A stretch of 64,000 nt of DNA from an uncultured Candidatus Saccharibacteria bacterium (GCA_947166405.1 CAMVEA010000001.1:1-64000); one strand, 5' to 3'. Counted from the first letter of the stretch, positions 20,815 to 31,355 are shown. Translations and numbers: made by a program. The notes: a model not told the origin generated them from the sequence alone.

Positions 20815-22551
20815 TTAAGGAGTCCGATTCCGTGTTCCGCGCACCGCTGCCCAATCTTCCACGTCGACAAAACGATCAAGGGCAGTAACGAGTCGCGCAT
20901 CATTACTATAGGTCTTGACGTTATGACTATATACATAAGTCAAGTTTGGCTGATATAATCCAATCGCTGGCACGTTGTTCACCCAATAATCCAAAAACGC
21001 TTCATACTTTTTGACCCGTAAAGCTTCGTCCATTGTGTCGCGCGCCCCCAGTAAGAAATCATCCACAAGAGCATTGCGATAATTCGACAAATTCAAACCA
21101 GTCGAAGAGGCTTGCGAAGAATGATAATAGGCCAGCAAATCCGGATCAGCTCCCAGTTCAACCTCATACACCAATATGTCATAGTTTCTCCTCGAGACAA
21201 TATTGCTGATGAAATCTTGATTCTCATCATATTTCGACACCTCAGCCACAATCCCAATTGACTTTAATTCTTCGGCTAGCGCATCCGCAACTCCCGGTAG
21301 ATAACCTGAGTTGACCGTTGCAATGTTGATATGCAATGTTTCCCCCGCTGTCAACTCTGCAATTCTAGATCGAGCAAATTCAGCATCCCGTGCTGGCAGT
21401 TCAGGGTAGTTAGTTAGCTCAATTTGAGAACTAAGTAAAGGGTAATCCAAAGGTTGGGTCTCAGGAGCCACTGCGCGTAGTTTCTCTATATCTATCCCCT
21501 TTCGTATAGCCATCCGAAGCTCAGAGTTGTTTACATGCTCGCTTGTGGTATTAAAGAATATAAACGCTCCGGAATTCAAGCTAGATTGTTTGTGATTGAA
21601 TTGTTTCGAGGTAATCATATCCACATCAGCACCATACAGCTCCGCTGTAGCTGTCACTGCCCCAGAATTAACCGCATTTACTACACCGTATTTATCTTTA
21701 TAAGTATGTATCGCAAAATTCGATAGCATCGGTTTCCCCTTATAGTAATGATCGCTAGCTGATAAATAATAAACCTTCTCGTCGGCTTTTGCTCCAGCCT
21801 GCATCGCATTGAACACAAATGCACCACTAGTTACGGGTGACATCGAAAAATCATTTTCAATTAAAGTTTTTGGATCGACATTACCCAGAATATGCTTTGG
21901 CACGACTGGAATATTTAGCGCTGAGTCGAAATCCGCATACGAAGCCGGCAACTCAAATACGATGCTCCCACCTTCCCCTTCATATACTTTCACATTAGAC
22001 AAATTGGAATCATAACCAGTATTCACTGCGGGATTTTTGATGAGTTCTGCAGTAAACAGTACGTCTTCATTGGTGATAGGCTCGCCGTCCGACCATTTGA
22101 GACCATCACGAAGCTTGATTGTCCAGACTTTTCCACTCTCGTCATGACTTATCGAATTAGCCAGTCCAATTCCTGTATGACCTGAATAATCATTTGCCAT
22201 AATTGTCGCAAACATTAATCGACTGAGCGTCTTTTCACTGCTCGTTGTCGCAAATAGCGGATTTAGTGAATTCACATCACCTACCGTCGCCTCGATGTAT
22301 GTTCCCCCATTAACGAAAGTATCTTCAGCATAAGACTCACCGAACCAAAAAGCTTGAGTTGTTGCCAGCATCATCACGGCCAGCACCATCAAGCTCCACT
22401 CCAGAATCAGTAATCTGATGCTCGCAATATGCGAAAAACGACCAATCAAGTTCTCTCTGATATGTTCACGCCCACCCTCGCTTGCTCTCACTGAAGCATT
22501 CGAGAACCGCCTCACCAACCTTTGCCCACGCTTTCTTACAGTCTTTTTCAT
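20815..22551 (-). CDS. ABC transporter substrate-binding protein, peptide-binding (family 5)
   Basis: GDVNSLNPLFATTSSEKTLSRLMFATI...KLRDGLKWSDGEPITNEDVLFTAELI; probable start MKKTVRKRGQR at 22551. Confidence 0.88.
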   Translation of the reverse strand: MKKTVRKRGQRLVRRFSNASVRASEGGREHIRENLIGRFSHIASIRLLILEWSLMVLAVMMLATTQAFWFGESYAEDTFVNGGTYIEATVGDVNSLNPLFATTSSEKTLSRLMFATIMANDYSGHTGIGLANSISHDESGKVWTIKLRDGLKWSDGEPITNEDVLFTAELIKNPAVNTGYDSNLSNVKVYEGEGGSIVFELPASYADFDSALNIPVVPKHILGNVDPKTLIENDFSMSPVTSGAFVFNAMQAGAKADEKVYYLSASDHYYKGKPMLSNFAIHTYKDKYGVVNAVNSGAVTATAELYGADVDMITSKQFNHKQSSLNSGAFIFFNTTSEHVNNSELRMAIRKGIDIEKLRAVAPETQPLDYPLLSSQIELTNYPELPARDAEFARSRIAELTAGETLHINIATVNSGYLPGVADALAEELKSIGIVAEVSKYDENQDFISNIVSRRNYDILVYEVELGADPDLLAYYHSSQASSTGLNLSNYRNALVDDFLLGARDTMDEALRVKKYEAFLDYWVNNVPAIGLYQPNLTYVYSHNVKTYSNDARLVTALDRFVDVEDWAAVRGTRNRTP

Positions 22552-22552
22552 A

Positions 22553-22780
22553 CTATGATGGTAGTAATAATAATCCCAATATTGACAGCACAAAAATCAC
22601 AGAAAACACAATCGTTGCAATATATAATGATTTCTCAAGACCACGACGTGTAGTATATAGCTCACCAGAGCTACCAAACCCCGCACCAAGCGACGCTCCA
22701 CGTTGCTGTAGTAGTATCAAAAGCACAGTCAATATTGCTGAGATGAATGTAACGATTTCCAGAAAACTTCCGATTTGCAT
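22553..22780 (-). CDS. secG: Preprotein translocase subunit SecG
   Basis: 75 aa; TVLLILLQQRGASLGAGFGSSGELYTTRRGLEKSLY plus two hydrophobic segments. Confidence 0.85.
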   Translation of the reverse strand: MQIGSFLEIVTFISAILTVLLILLQQRGASLGAGFGSSGELYTTRRGLEKSLYIATIVFSVIFVLSILGLLLLPS

Positions 22781-22800
22781 AAATAACTCCTTTGCTAAAT

Positions 22801-24093
22801 CTATTTTAGCATACTTTTTCGTTTCAGTAAAGAATGATATGTAATTGCAAAACGATGAGCCTCATCATCAATTCTGGCAATAAGACGTGCGACATGAGAG
22901 CTAGTAGACAATTCCAAATAATGCAAGTTGGGTGTCGATTCGGTTCCATCTGGGCTCTGATGCTCCGGAATCACTAATTTGACTTCGGCATTTCGCGAGT
23001 GATCCCCCGACTTGTCACGACCCACCACCGGTATCCCAAAAGGCTCGACTAGTGGCAAAATTGCATTCACCTGAGTCGCTCCGCCATCCAGTATAATCAA
23101 ATCCGGTAAATCCCATTCCTTATGCTTGAGTCGCCGAGATATCACCTCTCGCATACTTTTAATGTCATCATTACGAGAAGCCCTGACTCGGAATTTTCTA
23201 TAGTCGCTACGTGCTGCAGCGCCATTTATAAATACAACCATGCTCCCCACGGTGTTCTCGCCTGACTGATGCGAGATGTCGTAGCCCTCAATTCGCCGTG
23301 GCGGTTTCTCTAGTTTTAGTATTCGCTGCAGTTGCCTCAAAGCTTCGTCTGACGAGATATCCATGAACTCCTTGTCCGAAAAAACAATCTTTTTTCTCAG
23401 TTCTTTCAAGCCAAATAATTGATCCCTCGCCTCAGCCGCTGCCTCATAATTCCCCATTGTGGCCTCATTATGCATAGTCTTTTCGATTTCGCGCATTAAT
23501 TTATCCCTATCACCCTCCAAATACCGAATCAGCTTACGAAGGTTTTTCTTATAATTCTGCGGCGTCGTGCGTCCCACCTCTATTCCAGGTGTCAAACCCA
23601 AATCAGTATCGAGAGTCTTTCGCCCAGTATACGGCTTGTTGTAATATGGGAATATTCTACGCAGAATCCTCACAGCTTTTTCCACCGCTGATTTACCATA
23701 AAAGGGGCCAATATAGGTAGCTTTATCATCCATGGGAATACGCGTAAACGAAATATATGGCACCTCTGATTTCATATCAATTCTCACGTATGATACCGTT
23801 TTGTCGTCTCTCAGCAGAATATTCCATTTTGGCATATATCGTTTAATCATTTCCGATTCGAGAAACAGTGCATCCATCTCTGTGTCCACTTGAATCCAAT
23901 CTGTATCTGCAATCTCTCGAACTAGCGCTTCGGTCTTAGTATCCTTGTGTGATTTTTGAAAGTATTGTCTAACTCGGTTTTTCAGTACCGACGCCTTCCC
24001 GACATAGATAACTTCACCACGCTCATTTTTATGAAAATAAACCCCTGGACTAGAGGGGAGTTTGGTTAGTTTTTGTTTTAAGGCCTCATTCAT
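22801..24093 (-). CDS. uvrC: Excinuclease ABC subunit C (short form lacking the C-terminal HhH region)
   Basis: GIY-YIG N-terminus SSPGVYFHKNERGEVIYVGKASVLKNRVRQYF; UVR region; C-terminal nuclease IEGYDISHQSGENTVGSMVVF; stops after DDEAHRFAITYHSLLKRKSMLK. Confidence 0.92.
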   Translation of the reverse strand: MNEALKQKLTKLPSSPGVYFHKNERGEVIYVGKASVLKNRVRQYFQKSHKDTKTEALVREIADTDWIQVDTEMDALFLESEMIKRYMPKWNILLRDDKTVSYVRIDMKSEVPYISFTRIPMDDKATYIGPFYGKSAVEKAVRILRRIFPYYNKPYTGRKTLDTDLGLTPGIEVGRTTPQNYKKNLRKLIRYLEGDRDKLMREIEKTMHNEATMGNYEAAAEARDQLFGLKELRKKIVFSDKEFMDISSDEALRQLQRILKLEKPPRRIEGYDISHQSGENTVGSMVVFINGAAARSDYRKFRVRASRNDDIKSMREVISRRLKHKEWDLPDLIILDGGATQVNAILPLVEPFGIPVVGRDKSGDHSRNAEVKLVIPEHQSPDGTESTPNLHYLELSTSSHVARLIARIDDEAHRFAITYHSLLKRKSMLK

Positions 24094-24118
24094 ATATTTA
24101 TTATATCATACTTACGCT

Positions 24119-24157
24119 AAAAAATCAACCCCACCCCAAAGGCAAGGTTGATTTTTT
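24119..24157. terminator. Rho-independent terminator
   Basis: AAAAAATCAACC ... GGTTGATTTTTT. Confidence 0.75.
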
Positions 24158-24170
24158 GTTTCTTTTGGCG

Positions 24171-25808
24171 CTACGGCATTGGCTGTTCTTCAACAATTTC
24201 CCCGTCGACAACCCCTGCATCGCCTCCTTCTACAGTCACAGATTCGCCGTCTTCAATTACAGTATTATCAGTCGGCATAGTAAACATCCCAGATAACAAC
24301 GGCTGCAATATCGTAGTGAGATCTTGATATTCATTTGGCGCGTTAACGTTTACGCTGTCAGGGTAATTGAATGACAAGTCAATTATTGTTGTCATATTAG
24401 TCTTTTCCCCGCTACCCTCAACGTATAGCCTCGTAAAGTTATAATCGCCGTTTACTTCGGCATATATTTCCGGAAATTCGCTGACAATTTCTTCAACATC
24501 ACTTGCTGTCATGCTTACATTGTCCTGCATCCCCAGGCAGCTATAAACATCACTGGCAAGCTCGGAATTGTTCATCGAATTGACAAAATTTGCAAATTTC
24601 TCACTATCAATACTCAACTTATATAAAGGATCATTCTTTTTATTTATAGTCAAACCCTCTGTAGAAGAAATTACAAACGGATTCTCGTTATAAGCCTCCG
24701 AAGCACTCGAACTCCCAGTGTTAATCTTGCTGACTAAACCAGTTACACAACTCACATCGCTTCCTGGCATCATTCCACTAGACATCATTGCGCCCAACTC
24801 TGCGGTAGATATCCTCAACCACTGCCCTTCAATCGTCGATACTACCCCTAATACATCAGATAATGGATTATTCTCGGGCGTTACTGTAGCAGGGCCACAA
24901 TTGGTCATACCAGATGGATCGTCGGCGCAATTAGCTTGAGGCTCTATCGGCTGAATCCCCTCGACATTCTCTTCGGCAACGGTTTCACACTGGAGTTGCT
25001 CGCCGTCAGAGTTAGTCTCACATTCGGACAGATCAGTTGTTTGCAAGGCTTGAGCTGGGCTTCCACCAAGCATATTTAGCAAGCCAGAGCCTTGTAGTGC
25101 ATTAGATACGCCGTCGATTTTTAGATATAAATCGCCGCTATCAGCATATACCTCATTGAAGCTAAGCGAGATGTCGTCCATGTTTGCTATTGAAAGAGTT
25201 ACTACGGCCGACGATTCGTTTACCATCGAGTTGCGCACTAGATTAGAATCCAGGTCGATTTTGACGGACTGTACCACTGAGCTCTCGTCATTTGGTCGCA
25301 TTTCTATACTTCCATCAATTGCAACATTGGATGGAGTAGAGCCACTCATAATTTTGTCCATCGCTTTCGATACAGCATCATTGCTGTTCATAGTAAGTAA
25401 TATTACAGCTGCAGCAACGCCACCACCAATTAATAATACAGCCAATGCAGAAATCGCCACAATAAGACCAGTTTTTTTCTTCTGGGGCTTATCCACAAAA
25501 ACAGGCGCTTGCTCCATCGGTCTTCCAGTCGGGTCAAGCGATTGGATCATTGTATTCATTGAAGCTTCTGCGTCTGCCGGAGTCGTTCCAGTAGCGGCCG
25601 AGTCAGTACCTAGTCTACCCCCCGTAGTCGCTCCAGTCACATTTATGGACCTTCTCGATCCCACTTCTTGAATTGGCCTCGGTGACATCCTTGAATTGCG
25701 AAATATTCTAGGTGCCATATTAGCCTGTGGTACCGAATTCGTCGGCATCGGTTGTCCATTCGGACTTGGGTTTAGGGGGTTAGGGGTCCCCCCAGGGCTT
25801 TCATTCAT
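24171..25808 (-). CDS. Hypothetical membrane-anchored extracytoplasmic protein
   Basis: 545 aa; disordered N-terminus, TM GLIVAISALAVLLIGGGVAAAVILL, D/N/S-rich extracytoplasmic region. Confidence 0.75.
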   Translation of the reverse strand: MNESPGGTPNPLNPSPNGQPMPTNSVPQANMAPRIFRNSRMSPRPIQEVGSRRSINVTGATTGGRLGTDSAATGTTPADAEASMNTMIQSLDPTGRPMEQAPVFVDKPQKKKTGLIVAISALAVLLIGGGVAAAVILLTMNSNDAVSKAMDKIMSGSTPSNVAIDGSIEMRPNDESSVVQSVKIDLDSNLVRNSMVNESSAVVTLSIANMDDISLSFNEVYADSGDLYLKIDGVSNALQGSGLLNMLGGSPAQALQTTDLSECETNSDGEQLQCETVAEENVEGIQPIEPQANCADDPSGMTNCGPATVTPENNPLSDVLGVVSTIEGQWLRISTAELGAMMSSGMMPGSDVSCVTGLVSKINTGSSSASEAYNENPFVISSTEGLTINKKNDPLYKLSIDSEKFANFVNSMNNSELASDVYSCLGMQDNVSMTASDVEEIVSEFPEIYAEVNGDYNFTRLYVEGSGEKTNMTTIIDLSFNYPDSVNVNAPNEYQDLTTILQPLLSGMFTMPTDNTVIEDGESVTVEGGDAGVVDGEIVEEQPMP

Positions 25809-25900
25809 ATATAACTCCTTATATTATTATATAATTAACTCTTATGTTAATTTTAGCACATTCTAAATAAAAATCAACAAAATAGTGTTATAATATGCTT

Positions 25901-27181
25901 ATGGATAATTATATAATTTCAAACATCAAAGCAAGACAAGTGTTGGATTCTAGAGGTAATCCAACTGTAGAAGCGGAGGTATATCTTGAAAATGGTGGTT
26001 TTGGTCGGGCCATTGTTCCCTCGGGAGCCTCCACGGGGGCCGGCGAAGCTCTAGAGCTACGCGACGCTGACCCAGAACGTTATCACGGCAAAGGCACCTT
26101 GAAGGCAGTATGGAATGTTAATTCTAAAATAGCCGATGTCCTCATAGGTAATTCTGCCGACCCACGTTACGTCGACCAAATAATGTGCGAGCTTGACGGC
26201 ACCGAGAATAAATCTAACCTCGGAGCTAACGCTATTTTAGCCGTGTCGCTAGCCAATGCCAAAGCCAACGCCAGAGCGCGTCGGATACCATTTTATCAAT
26301 ACATTGCCGAATTGTCTGGTACGGCAGACGAAATATCAATTCCTATGCCGATGATGAACGTAATGAATGGAGGCGCACACGCATCATGGGGCACTGATTT
26401 TCAGGAATACATGATTATTCCACGTAGCGCGGGCAATATTGCTGATGCAATTCGCATGGGCTCCGAAGTCTTCCATTCCCTAAAGGACGTACTTAAAGAG
26501 CGAGACTACCCAACTACCGTTGGCGATGAGGGTGGCTATGCTCCGAAGGTTCGCGATGGCAACAACGAGCCACTTGAGTGTATTAAATACGCCGTAGACA
26601 AGGCAGGCTATGAATTCGGTAAAGATATTTGTATTGCAATGGATATTGCTGCATCAGAATTCTACGACAAGGATCACTACGTACTTAAGACCAATGGCGA
26701 TTGGAAGACAGCTGACGATCTGATTAATTGGTACACTTGGATTGTGGACAACTATCCAGTAGTTTCTATTGAAGATGGCCTTGCTGAAAACGATTGGACT
26801 AATTGGCAGATTCTTACCGAGCGACTCGGTGACCGCATCCAGCTCGTTGGCGACGATCTCTTTGTGACCAATGTCAAGCTCTTAGAACGCGGTATTAATG
26901 AAAAATGCGCCAATGCTATTCTTATCAAACCTAACCAAATCGGTACTCTTTCTGAAACCATTGACGCTGTAATGCTAGCCAAGCACTCGGGGTATCGTAC
27001 GGTAATGTCGCATCGCTCTGGCGAGACAGAGGACGTCTCGATTGCTCATCTGGCCGTCGGTCTCGGCACGGGGCAAATCAAAACCGGTTCCCTCTCGCGC
27101 ACCGATCGTATTTCTAAATACAATGAGCTTATTCGTATTTCCGATACCAACTCTAGATTAGGCCTTGCCCAACCTTTCTAA
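25901..27181 (+). CDS. eno: Enolase
   Basis: ARQVLDSRGNPTVEAEVYLENGGFGRAIVPSGASTGAGEALELRD...KPNQIGTLSETIDA...MSHRSGETEDVSIAHLAVGL. Confidence 0.97.
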   Translation: MDNYIISNIKARQVLDSRGNPTVEAEVYLENGGFGRAIVPSGASTGAGEALELRDADPERYHGKGTLKAVWNVNSKIADVLIGNSADPRYVDQIMCELDGTENKSNLGANAILAVSLANAKANARARRIPFYQYIAELSGTADEISIPMPMMNVMNGGAHASWGTDFQEYMIIPRSAGNIADAIRMGSEVFHSLKDVLKERDYPTTVGDEGGYAPKVRDGNNEPLECIKYAVDKAGYEFGKDICIAMDIAASEFYDKDHYVLKTNGDWKTADDLINWYTWIVDNYPVVSIEDGLAENDWTNWQILTERLGDRIQLVGDDLFVTNVKLLERGINEKCANAILIKPNQIGTLSETIDAVMLAKHSGYRTVMSHRSGETEDVSIAHLAVGLGTGQIKTGSLSRTDRISKYNELIRISDTNSRLGLAQPF

Positions 27182-27192
27182 TAAGATTATCT

Positions 27193-27216
27193 GGCGCCAA
27201 CGTGGCGCCTTTTTTG
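27193..27216 (+). terminator. Rho-independent terminator after eno
   Basis: GGCGCCAACGTGGCGCCTTTTTT. Confidence 0.85.
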
Positions 27217-27380
27217 GCTCAGCGTGTCACAGACACAGCACATCATGCCGTCTTCGATATATTGTTTATGCTATAATAAAAAGAGTATGAACAAACATAA
27301 CAACGCTATCTTGTCTATCACCTACAGAACGTCTAAAAATGGCTCAAAGGCCGCTAAACAACTGACTAAATACAGCGTAC

Positions 27381-28103
27381 CTACTTTATCGAGCTTGCTT
27401 CCCTGAAACCATCGTAGAAGTTCTCAGATATCTTAGGATGACCTATCTTATTGGCGGCATCTACTACCTCTGTGACATCATCGGTGATTGTGAATATCTC
27501 TGGATCTTTCTCTCCGATTAATCCCATTTCAAGCATTTTGCCAATCAATCTATCTAGGCTTCGCCAATATGACTTTCCAATTAAGAAAACGGGCATCACA
27601 GGCATTTTTTGCTCTTGCATCAGACACATGATTTCAGATATCTCATCCATCGTGCCAAAACCACCAGGAAAGAATACGAACACCTTTGAGGCCATAGCAA
27701 GTGAGACTTTGCGTGCAAAAAAGTATTCAAAAGTCACGCAATCAGTTAAGTATGGATTAGGAAATTGCTCATGCCTTAACGTAATATTGAGTCCAATCGT
27801 ACGCCCACCAATTTCGTATGCCCCGTGGCTTGCTGCTTCCATGATCCCAGGTCCACCACCAGTCACTACAGCATGACCATTCTGCGCAAGTAACCCACCT
27901 AGCTTGAACGCTAGCTGGCAATACTTATTGTCTTGTGGCAACCTCGCCGAACCAAATATAGTAACGCCTTGCGGAAAAGTCCGCACTATCTGTAATCCCA
28001 TTCCGAGATCTTTGGCGTAAGCATTAGCCCGTTCAAGATCGGCGATTGATAGCTTCTTGAGTAATTCTTCTTCTGATTGTAGCATTTTTTCCTCCGCCGG
28101 CAA
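27381..28103 (-). CDS. TIGR00730/LOG-family Rossmann-fold protein
   Basis: VTGGGPGIMEAASHGAYEIGGRTIGLNI...FFPGGFGTMDEISEIM (PGGxGTxxE motif). Confidence 0.9.
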   Translation of the reverse strand: MPAEEKMLQSEEELLKKLSIADLERANAYAKDLGMGLQIVRTFPQGVTIFGSARLPQDNKYCQLAFKLGGLLAQNGHAVVTGGGPGIMEAASHGAYEIGGRTIGLNITLRHEQFPNPYLTDCVTFEYFFARKVSLAMASKVFVFFPGGFGTMDEISEIMCLMQEQKMPVMPVFLIGKSYWRSLDRLIGKMLEMGLIGEKDPEIFTITDDVTEVVDAANKIGHPKISENFYDGFREASSIK

Positions 28104-28116
28104 CCGGCTATATTAG

Positions 28117-29079
28117 TTATATTTTTTGAATAGGCATTGGATGCAAATCTCCACCTTTACATAACGCGCCCTTATTCGCTCCAAGTTTTTGTACTACGGA
28201 CGTCGAATTAGCTGAGGCGAATATTAATGCTTTGCGGAACGAGACGCCATCGGCAATCGAAGCCAAGAATCCTGAGCCAAAAGCATCTCCTGCTCCTGTA
28301 GCATCTTTAACTTTAGTGTCTTCATATATCCCAAATCGATACGTGTCTGTACCATTTGTCGCTATTCCCCCCATTGCTCCATCCGTAATGATGACTGTCT
28401 CAACATAGCCACCAAGATGATATATCTGTTCAGACAATGTTACGCCCGGTACGATCATTGATGCCTCAGATTTATTTACAAGTAGAACATTAACATATTT
28501 TAAAAGCCTTGTCAAGCGATTAGCATCATTCAATTCGCGCACGCCAGGATTAAACATCACTCTGACATCCAGCTCTTTTGCATGGATTAAGAATCTCTCT
28601 AGCGTATCAAAGTCCCCACGAAGTGTGGTGACATACATCCAATCAGGCTTAATCAAATCCAAGTCTTTTTCGTCAAAATTTCCAAATTGTTCCGATGCTC
28701 CTCGGCAAGTTAAAATTGTGCGTTCGCCACTCTTAGAATCGAGTAATATTACGGAGGTGCCAGTTGATTTTCGCTCTAGGAAATTGACATAACTACTATC
28801 AATTCCTTCATTGTCCAGTACGCGCACGATGGCATATCCAGCCGGATCATTTGCTACATTACCAATGAAGACGGCTTCGTGCTCGTGCCTTGCGAAAGTG
28901 ATAGCTGAATTAACGCCCCCTCCACCAACACTATAATAAGCTTTATCTATATCTACTTTTGCACCTACAAGGACTTTTCCAAAAATTGCCTCCCCACCAA
29001 TCGCAGTCGGTCGCAAATCATCATGGTCGACCATATAAATATCTTGCAATGCTGAGCCCAAAGAAACAATCCGTGCCAT
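28117..29079 (-). CDS. PfkB-family carbohydrate kinase
   Basis: VGGGGVNSAITFARHEHEAVFIGNVANDPAGYAIVRVLDNEGID...DATGAGDAFGSGFLASI. Confidence 0.9.
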   Translation of the reverse strand: MARIVSLGSALQDIYMVDHDDLRPTAIGGEAIFGKVLVGAKVDIDKAYYSVGGGGVNSAITFARHEHEAVFIGNVANDPAGYAIVRVLDNEGIDSSYVNFLERKSTGTSVILLDSKSGERTILTCRGASEQFGNFDEKDLDLIKPDWMYVTTLRGDFDTLERFLIHAKELDVRVMFNPGVRELNDANRLTRLLKYVNVLLVNKSEASMIVPGVTLSEQIYHLGGYVETVIITDGAMGGIATNGTDTYRFGIYEDTKVKDATGAGDAFGSGFLASIADGVSFRKALIFASANSTSVVQKLGANKGALCKGGDLHPMPIQKI

Positions 29080-29750
29080 TATATCACTACTCCGTTTTTA
29101 TCAATCTCTTCAACGAGCATCTGAAAAGCTGCGGCAGGGTTCTCTGCTTGCGAGATTGCAGCACCTACATTTATCACATCTAAGTCGGCATGGGCGAGGG
29201 CTCGTACGTTTGACATATTCGCTCCACCATCCCAGCCAATCTCTACTTCTGGCTTCATGTTGCGTATCAAAGGAATCTTTTCCATTTGCATCATGTCTGC
29301 TGGTGATCCTTGTACACCAAGTTGTCCAGCAAAAATCAGCACATGGTCCACCATGTCAATATAGGGCTTTACTGTGCCTGGAAAAGTCTGAGGAAGTAAT
29401 GCTAGTCCTAACTTGATGCCGGCCTCCTTCAGGGCTCGAAAAGTAGGAGTGAGATCTTCGCTAGCTTCCGCATGAAGAATACATAGTGTTGGATTCAGTT
29501 TTAGGATTGTGTCCAAATGTTGTGACGGATTCGCTGCCATGAGATGCAGATCCGCCTGCCAGTTCTTAGGCCACCACACATTAGTAACGTCAAGAGTCTG
29601 CGTCGGCGTAAAAATTCCATCTGTCACATCTATCTGTACGCGTCGTGTGAAAGAATTAATCTTCTCAATCTGTGCTCGATAATCTTGCTTGTTATCCGTT
29701 AAAATTGCCGGCACAATTACTACGGTTCTAATCATAGTCTTCCCTTTCAT
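29079..29750 (-). CDS. rpe: Ribulose-phosphate 3-epimerase family protein
   Basis: VPAILTDNKQDYRAQIEKINSFTRRVQIDVTDGIFTPTQTL...DLHLMAANPSQHL...EIGWDGGANMSNVRAL. Confidence 0.82.
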   Translation of the reverse strand: MKGKTMIRTVVIVPAILTDNKQDYRAQIEKINSFTRRVQIDVTDGIFTPTQTLDVTNVWWPKNWQADLHLMAANPSQHLDTILKLNPTLCILHAEASEDLTPTFRALKEAGIKLGLALLPQTFPGTVKPYIDMVDHVLIFAGQLGVQGSPADMMQMEKIPLIRNMKPEVEIGWDGGANMSNVRALAHADLDVINVGAAISQAENPAAAFQMLVEEIDKNGVVI

Positions 29751-30177
29751 CTAAGCGATTAATGCGCCGTACTCGGCGTTCAAGGCTAGTAAAGCTTGTA
29801 TGTAAGAATGTTTTCACGATTTCATACATTGCTTCGTCATCTAGGAAATGCGCAGACATACATAGAACATTAGCATCGTCATGCTCGCGAGCTAGCGTCG
29901 CTGACTCTGGATTGTCGCAATGTGCAGCACGTATACCCTTAAAACGATTAGCTTGTATCGTAACGCCATGAGCAGAATCACAAATCAGAATTCCAAATGA
30001 GCCATTATCTTCTCTGACGTCCTTTGCAACTGCAATCGCCGGATCATTAAAATCATCACCTTCCACATACTCATATGCTCCATCGTCAACTACATCATAT
30101 CCATTCTCCACCAGAAATTTTAGCAATGCCTGCTTCTTCTCTAATCCTCTATAATCCGCCCCGATATAAACTTTCAT
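29728..30177 (-). CDS. rpiB: RpiB/LacA/LacB family sugar-phosphate isomerase
   Basis: MKVYIGADYRGLEKKQALLKFLVENGYDVVDDG...GILICDSAHGVTIQANRFKGIRAAHC. Confidence 0.88.
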   Translation of the reverse strand: MKVYIGADYRGLEKKQALLKFLVENGYDVVDDGAYEYVEGDDFNDPAIAVAKDVREDNGSFGILICDSAHGVTIQANRFKGIRAAHCDNPESATLAREHDDANVLCMSAHFLDDEAMYEIVKTFLHTSFTSLERRVRRINRLDEREDYD

Positions 30178-31181
30178 TACTTCACCTTTCCAAAATCAAC
30201 TGTGAGCTCAACTAGGCGATTCGAATATCCCCATTCATTGTCATACCAAGCAACCACCTTGGCCATGTTTCCACCTACTACATCAATTAATGGCAAATCC
30301 ACGATGCACGAATGTGGATCACCGATAAAATCAGAAGACACTAATTCCTCATCTGACACGCCAATAATCCCTTCGTAGTATGGTTCTTTTGAAACCTTCT
30401 TAAACAAAGATACTAATTCCTCCTTCGAGGTATCACGCTTTAGTATTACTGTAATATCTGATAGGGATACCACAGGAGTTGGTACGCGCACCGAAAGCCC
30501 ATTAAATCGCCCTTGCAAACTCGGTATCGTAAGCGCTGCTGCTTTTGAGGCACCAGTCGTTGTCGGCACTATGTTCTCAGCCGCCGACCTCGCTTCGCGC
30601 AAATCCTTTGCTGGAGCATCCAGAATACGTTGCGAGCCAGTATAAGAATGAACTGTCGTCATCATTGCCTTGTCGATACCAAATGTGTCTTCCAAAACCT
30701 TCATTACCGGAGCGATACTGTTGGTGGTGCAAGAAGCATTCGAGATTATTTCATCCCCCACTTCAACTACCTCTTCGTTTACGCCAAGTACTACGGTCTT
30801 TGCACCTTCGCCTTTTGCGGGTGCAGAAATCACGACCTTGCGTGCTCCTGCTTTGATATGTGCCCTCGCATCTTCAGGCTTTGTAAAGAAACCAGTCGAT
30901 TCAATCACTACATCAACTTCAAGATCTTTCCATGGTAGATTTGCAGGATCTTTCTCGGCGTACACTGGTATTTCGCGTGTATTAATAACGATAGCATTCT
31001 CTTTTGCTGTTACTTTCTTATCATAAGTTCCATAAGTAGAATCATGTTTTAAAAGATGAGCCAGGGTCTTTGCGTCTGTGATATCATTTATTGCTACCAC
31101 TTGTGCATCGTGGCGCTCTAATAATATTTTTAAAGCATTCCGACCAATCCTGCCAAATCCGTTAATTGCTACTTTTACCAT
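30177..31181 (-). CDS. gap: Type I glyceraldehyde-3-phosphate dehydrogenase
   Basis: VKVAINGFGRIGRNALKILLE...ISNASCTTNSIAPVMKVL...WYDNEWGYSNRLVEL. Confidence 0.97.
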   Translation of the reverse strand: MVKVAINGFGRIGRNALKILLERHDAQVVAINDITDAKTLAHLLKHDSTYGTYDKKVTAKENAIVINTREIPVYAEKDPANLPWKDLEVDVVIESTGFFTKPEDARAHIKAGARKVVISAPAKGEGAKTVVLGVNEEVVEVGDEIISNASCTTNSIAPVMKVLEDTFGIDKAMMTTVHSYTGSQRILDAPAKDLREARSAAENIVPTTTGASKAAALTIPSLQGRFNGLSVRVPTPVVSLSDITVILKRDTSKEELVSLFKKVSKEPYYEGIIGVSDEELVSSDFIGDPHSCIVDLPLIDVVGGNMAKVVAWYDNEWGYSNRLVELTVDFGKVK

Positions 31182-31252
31182 TTTTACCTCCTATATTGTA
31201 CTTAAAGTTATTATAGCACATAGTTGCTAATTTTTTGAAAAAATAACAAAAA

Positions 31253-31347
31253 ACCTTATCATAGCTTTTGGAATTTAATGTTTTATCCGTAAATCGTCAG
31301 TATTCCAATAATCAGTAAGAATATTAATGACGTAACTATGATAAGGT
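31253..31347. repeat. Nested inverted repeat in the rpsG-gap intergenic region
   Basis: ACCTTATCATAG (31253-31264)/CTATGATAAGGT (31336-31347); inner TTGGAAT (31268-31274)/ATTCCAA (31302-31308). Confidence 0.75.
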
Positions 31348-31355
31348 CATGTTGT

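Noticed and set aside
22552-22593. Upstream start of the substrate-binding protein at 22593
   Set aside because: The MCCQYWDYYYYHHS prefix overlaps the secG 3' end; MKKTVRKRG at 22551 is the plausible start.
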